This document shows, piece by piece, positions 61,740 to 64,000 of a DNA stretch of 64,000 nucleotides (within the stretch, counting starts at the first letter, position 1; each line of letters opens with the position of its first letter). The translations under genes were made by a program, and so were the position numbers. The notes beneath the pieces are model-generated. The model was not told the origin of the DNA and did not search any database. It saw only the letters and a list, made by a program, of their open reading frames with translations. Origin of the DNA: UBA1351 sp963677885 (GTDB taxonomy: Bacteria; Bacillota; Clostridia; Lachnospirales; Vallitaleaceae); contig OY782500.1 in assembly GCA_963677885.1 (NCBI GenBank), positions 310,001 through 374,000 of the forward strand, read 5' to 3'.

Positions 61740-61807
61740 ATCCTCACCACCTCATCTTAACTCTATTTCTTAGAAAATATAACCAACTCTTTACTTTCTT
61801 AACTAAC

Positions 61808-61837
61808 AAGAAGCCTCAACCAAGGGCGAGGCTTCTT
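61808..61837 (-). terminator. Likely terminator after the zinc-ribbon gene
   Basis: AAGAAGCCTC pairs perfectly with GAGGCTTCTT, 13 nt after the stop codon; the T-run is short on the minus strand. Confidence 0.55.
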
Positions 61838-61849
61838 CATACTTAAACA

Positions 61850-63526
61850 TTAGAAACCTGATGAAAAAGATCCAACTAATTTCTCTGCATTTTCTGATAT
61901 TTCCATATACATTGCCAACAGGTCTTCCTGGCTCAGTTTGCTAAAGTCAACAGCACTGGCAGGCAATTGCTCAAAGTCAATTTCTTCATCCAACTGTTTG
62001 AAGAACATTTTGTTATAGAGCTGGATTTCAAAGAGTATATCCATGTCTTCCATCATGCCAAGTCCCATACTCATACCATAGGGATCGTAGGCATTATCAA
62101 GTTCCTCCTGGACCAGGGCTGAGTCGTTCATAGCGTCAATAATGGAATCATTAAGTGTAATGGTCATTTCCTGTCCCTTGTAATAGCCATCTTCAAGAAC
62201 CAGGGTCATCTCCATATCGATTTCACCGTAGATATCTTTGATAAAGCGTTCCATCTGTAGGTATTCCTCATCTTCAAAGCTACCGGCAAATTCTTTGGCA
62301 AATTCATCGTAACCCTTGTCGATTTCTTCTTTTACCTTATCTTTGATTTCATTGATCTTATCTACATACTCTGACTTCCAGCCGTCCCACTCTGCCATTC
62401 CATCGCTGGCTTCAAGAATGACATTAAACATAAAGTCGTCCTCCTGAGCAATGACAGCTGCAAAAAACCGTTCCAAACCTTCATGAATCATTGGCTTAAC
62501 CGCATCATCTGCAATAAGTTCCTTATAGAGATTAATGGAATTATCATACATCTTGCCATAATCAAGATCCATAGTATAAACACGGTCACCAAAGTCTATG
62601 GTATCACCGTCAAGGTCCATGGCATAGGACCCCTTTTCCACCTCAACAATAGAATCAGTGTAAGTTCCATACATAAGGTTTTCATATTTTTCAACATCCA
62701 AGTCACTGTACGATTCATAATTGCGATAATCCAGTGCCTCAATATAGGCTTCAAGCTTCTCAATAATCTCATCAGGATTAATATCAAAGTCCTCAAGGTC
62801 CTCTTGGCTGGCTATTTCATACTGAATCAAAATGTCTTTAATATCTACCCAGTTAACATATACGACTTCATCGTATAGGGCAGGTATGGAAATGGCAACA
62901 AATTCCTTATTGAGGAATAGTCCTACTTGAATGAGTTCAGAACCACTCATCTTAACCTTCATTTCCATATATGCTTCATACTTATCTGTATCCGACATCA
63001 TAACATAGTTGATTTTAAGCCCCTTGATGATGTTTTCCACCATGGCAGCTTCCATAACGCCAACACCTTCAAGTTTAAAATCATTAAAGCCAAACTCACC
63101 CATAGCACTGATTTGTTTGCTTTCTGATGTTTTTTTCATAGCATCAACCAGGCGCTCTTCATCGCTTTTCATCAAGCTTTGACCGAAAACGACTCCAGCC
63201 GCACCAATGGCAACAATGAGAACAAGGGCAACAACCAGGATAGGCCATTTTTTCTTTTTCTTAGGTCCTTCTTCTTGGTAGGGATTAACCGGCTGGCTAA
63301 TGACTTGGTCTTCTATATCACTGAAATCGCCTGCCTGCTGGTCCATACCCTCTACCTGACTGTCAGCAGGTCCTTCATAAGTTTCCTCAACAGGTTCTGG
63401 CCTAACAGTAAGCTCTGGCTCAGGTGTCTCCTGGCTCATGCCTTCAGGATCAAACATCCTGTTGCCACATGATTCACAATATTTGGAACTGTCATTATTC
63501 TCATATCCACATGCTTTACATTTCAT
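61850..63526 (-). CDS. Zinc-ribbon membrane protein of unknown function
   Basis: A 558-residue protein. It starts with a zinc ribbon (MKCKACGYENNDSSKYCESC), has an acidic linker, a basic patch and one membrane helix (WPILVVALVLIVAIGAAGVV), then a long acidic extracellular domain rich in Asp, Glu, Tyr and Met, of about 440 residues. I recognise no enzyme family. Similar layouts are common in Clostridia (zinc ribbon inside, helix, large outside domain). GGAGGAG precedes the ATG. Confidence 0.78.
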   Translation of the reverse strand: MKCKACGYENNDSSKYCESCGNRMFDPEGMSQETPEPELTVRPEPVEETYEGPADSQVEGMDQQAGDFSDIEDQVISQPVNPYQEEGPKKKKKWPILVVALVLIVAIGAAGVVFGQSLMKSDEERLVDAMKKTSESKQISAMGEFGFNDFKLEGVGVMEAAMVENIIKGLKINYVMMSDTDKYEAYMEMKVKMSGSELIQVGLFLNKEFVAISIPALYDEVVYVNWVDIKDILIQYEIASQEDLEDFDINPDEIIEKLEAYIEALDYRNYESYSDLDVEKYENLMYGTYTDSIVEVEKGSYAMDLDGDTIDFGDRVYTMDLDYGKMYDNSINLYKELIADDAVKPMIHEGLERFFAAVIAQEDDFMFNVILEASDGMAEWDGWKSEYVDKINEIKDKVKEEIDKGYDEFAKEFAGSFEDEEYLQMERFIKDIYGEIDMEMTLVLEDGYYKGQEMTITLNDSIIDAMNDSALVQEELDNAYDPYGMSMGLGMMEDMDILFEIQLYNKMFFKQLDEEIDFEQLPASAVDFSKLSQEDLLAMYMEISENAEKLVGSFSSGF

Positions 63527-63547
63527 GGCTCTCCTCCATATAAGACA

Positions 63548-63571
63548 GCAGGACACCCAAAGGTATCCTGC
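63548..63571 (-). terminator. Possible terminator after the S1-like gene
   Basis: GCAGGA-N12-TCCTGC stem on the minus strand, followed by a weak TGTCTTAT. Confidence 0.45.
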
Positions 63572-63607
63572 CTCAATTCATTGTCTATATCCGAATGTAA
63601 CTAATAA

Positions 63608-64000
63608 TTACTTGATATCAAGATCAAGGTCTTTAAAGATACTTCCAAGATTAGTTGTAGCTTTTTCATCTGTTTGGAAATCTTTTAAGTTAACATATTC
63701 TTGTTTTTCTTCAACAGGAGCGTCTGGCTTCATTGTTAACTTAAGCTTCTTGTCTTTAGCATCAATGCCAAGAATCTTAACCGTCACTGTGTCGCCTTCT
63801 TTAACTACATCTGATGGATGATTAACACGCTCAGCGCTTAATTGAGAGACGTGAACCAATCCTTCAATACCAGGAACAACCTCTACAAAAGCACCGAAGT
63901 CAAGAACACGCTTAACTGTACCTTCATAGGACTCTCCAACAACAAGTGTTGAGTTTTCTGGGTTCCATGGATCATTTTTAGTGTCCTTCATAGAAAGTCC
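63608..64000 (-). CDS. Ribosomal protein S1-like protein, C-terminal part
   Basis: Partial; the frame is open to the right edge (reading GLSMKDTKNDPW before the first internal ATG). It holds a full S1/OB-fold domain (GESYEGTVKRVLDFGAFVEV, GIEGLVHVSQLSAE, KEGDTVTVKILGIDAKDKKL) after the end of a previous one (SMKDTKNDPW). Repeated S1 domains joined this way are typical of ribosomal protein S1 or its Firmicutes homologue. It binds RNA. Confidence 0.8.
   Translation of the reverse strand, partial: GLSMKDTKNDPWNPENSTLVVGESYEGTVKRVLDFGAFVEVVPGIEGLVHVSQLSAERVNHPSDVVKEGDTVTVKILGIDAKDKKLKLTMKPDAPVEEKQEYVNLKDFQTDEKATTNLGSIFKDLDLDIK

Overview
The window reads as chromosome of a low-GC, motile, probably endospore-forming Clostridia (Firmicutes). 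The evidence is the gene set and order: comM, dprA, topA, codY and then a flagellar operon starting with flgB; FliY rather than a plain FliN; FlbD; a TIGR02530-like flagellar-operon protein; an mraZ-rsmH-ftsL-PBP-murE-mraY-ftsW-ftsQ-ftsZ division cluster; and a GerW/YtfJ-YtfI pair. MurE carries the DNPR motif of meso-diaminopimelate ligases. I cannot name genus or species from the sequence. Almost every gene lies on the minus strand; ychF is the clear plus-strand gene.

Region 1 (1-18.8 kb) is a flagellar supercluster on the minus strand. Transcription runs from flgB through flgC, fliE, fliF, fliG, fliH, fliI, fliJ, a MotE/YlxF-like gene, fliK, flgD, the TIGR02530-like gene, flgE, flbD, motA, motB, fliL and fliM to fliY, where a terminator ends the unit. 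A new promoter then drives cheY, fliO, fliP, fliQ and fliR, which runs off the left edge. FliY has two CheC-type phosphatase motifs and sits next to CheY, so motor switching and signal removal are coupled in position.

Region 2 (19-27.5 kb) holds codY, topA, dprA and comM, with an overlapping pair inserted between dprA and comM: a divergent alanine-racemase-family gene and a FemX-like aminoacyltransferase. Two 98-bp hairpin repeats with compensatory base changes lie between this pair and comM.

Region 3 (27.6-36.7 kb) is accessory: a two-gene ABC exporter, three GNAT acetyltransferase genes, a class II Fic protein, a TraX-like membrane protein, an MDR oxidoreductase and a Crp-like regulator. 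It carries the strongest novel signal: three copies (30395-30612, 31336-31553, 36497-36714) of an element that is exactly 218 nt each time and folds end to end into one rod-like hairpin. The third copy has different stem sequences that still pair, while short motifs are kept. A 79-nt 3' fragment at 31561-31639 supplies the stop codon of a GNAT gene. Each copy sits directly behind the stop codon of a minus-strand gene.

Region 4 (36.7-50.1 kb) holds an Rrf2 regulator overlapping metY, nrdR, ftsZ and the division/cell-wall cluster, which lacks murD, murF and murG. Upstream of mraZ are four clear MraZ boxes with exact 10-bp spacing. lgt follows.

Region 5 (50.1-64 kb) holds ychF, a GNAT protein, a Cache-PAS-GGDEF diguanylate cyclase, an operon of ytfI/ytfJ-like genes with a YbjQ-like and an XRE-cupin gene, membrane proteins, a protein with a long His/Asp-rich tract, an ABC-2 permease pair without an ATPase, a zinc-ribbon membrane protein and the 3' end of a ribosomal-protein-S1-like gene. 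I saw no tRNA, rRNA, CRISPR array, complete insertion sequence or prophage.
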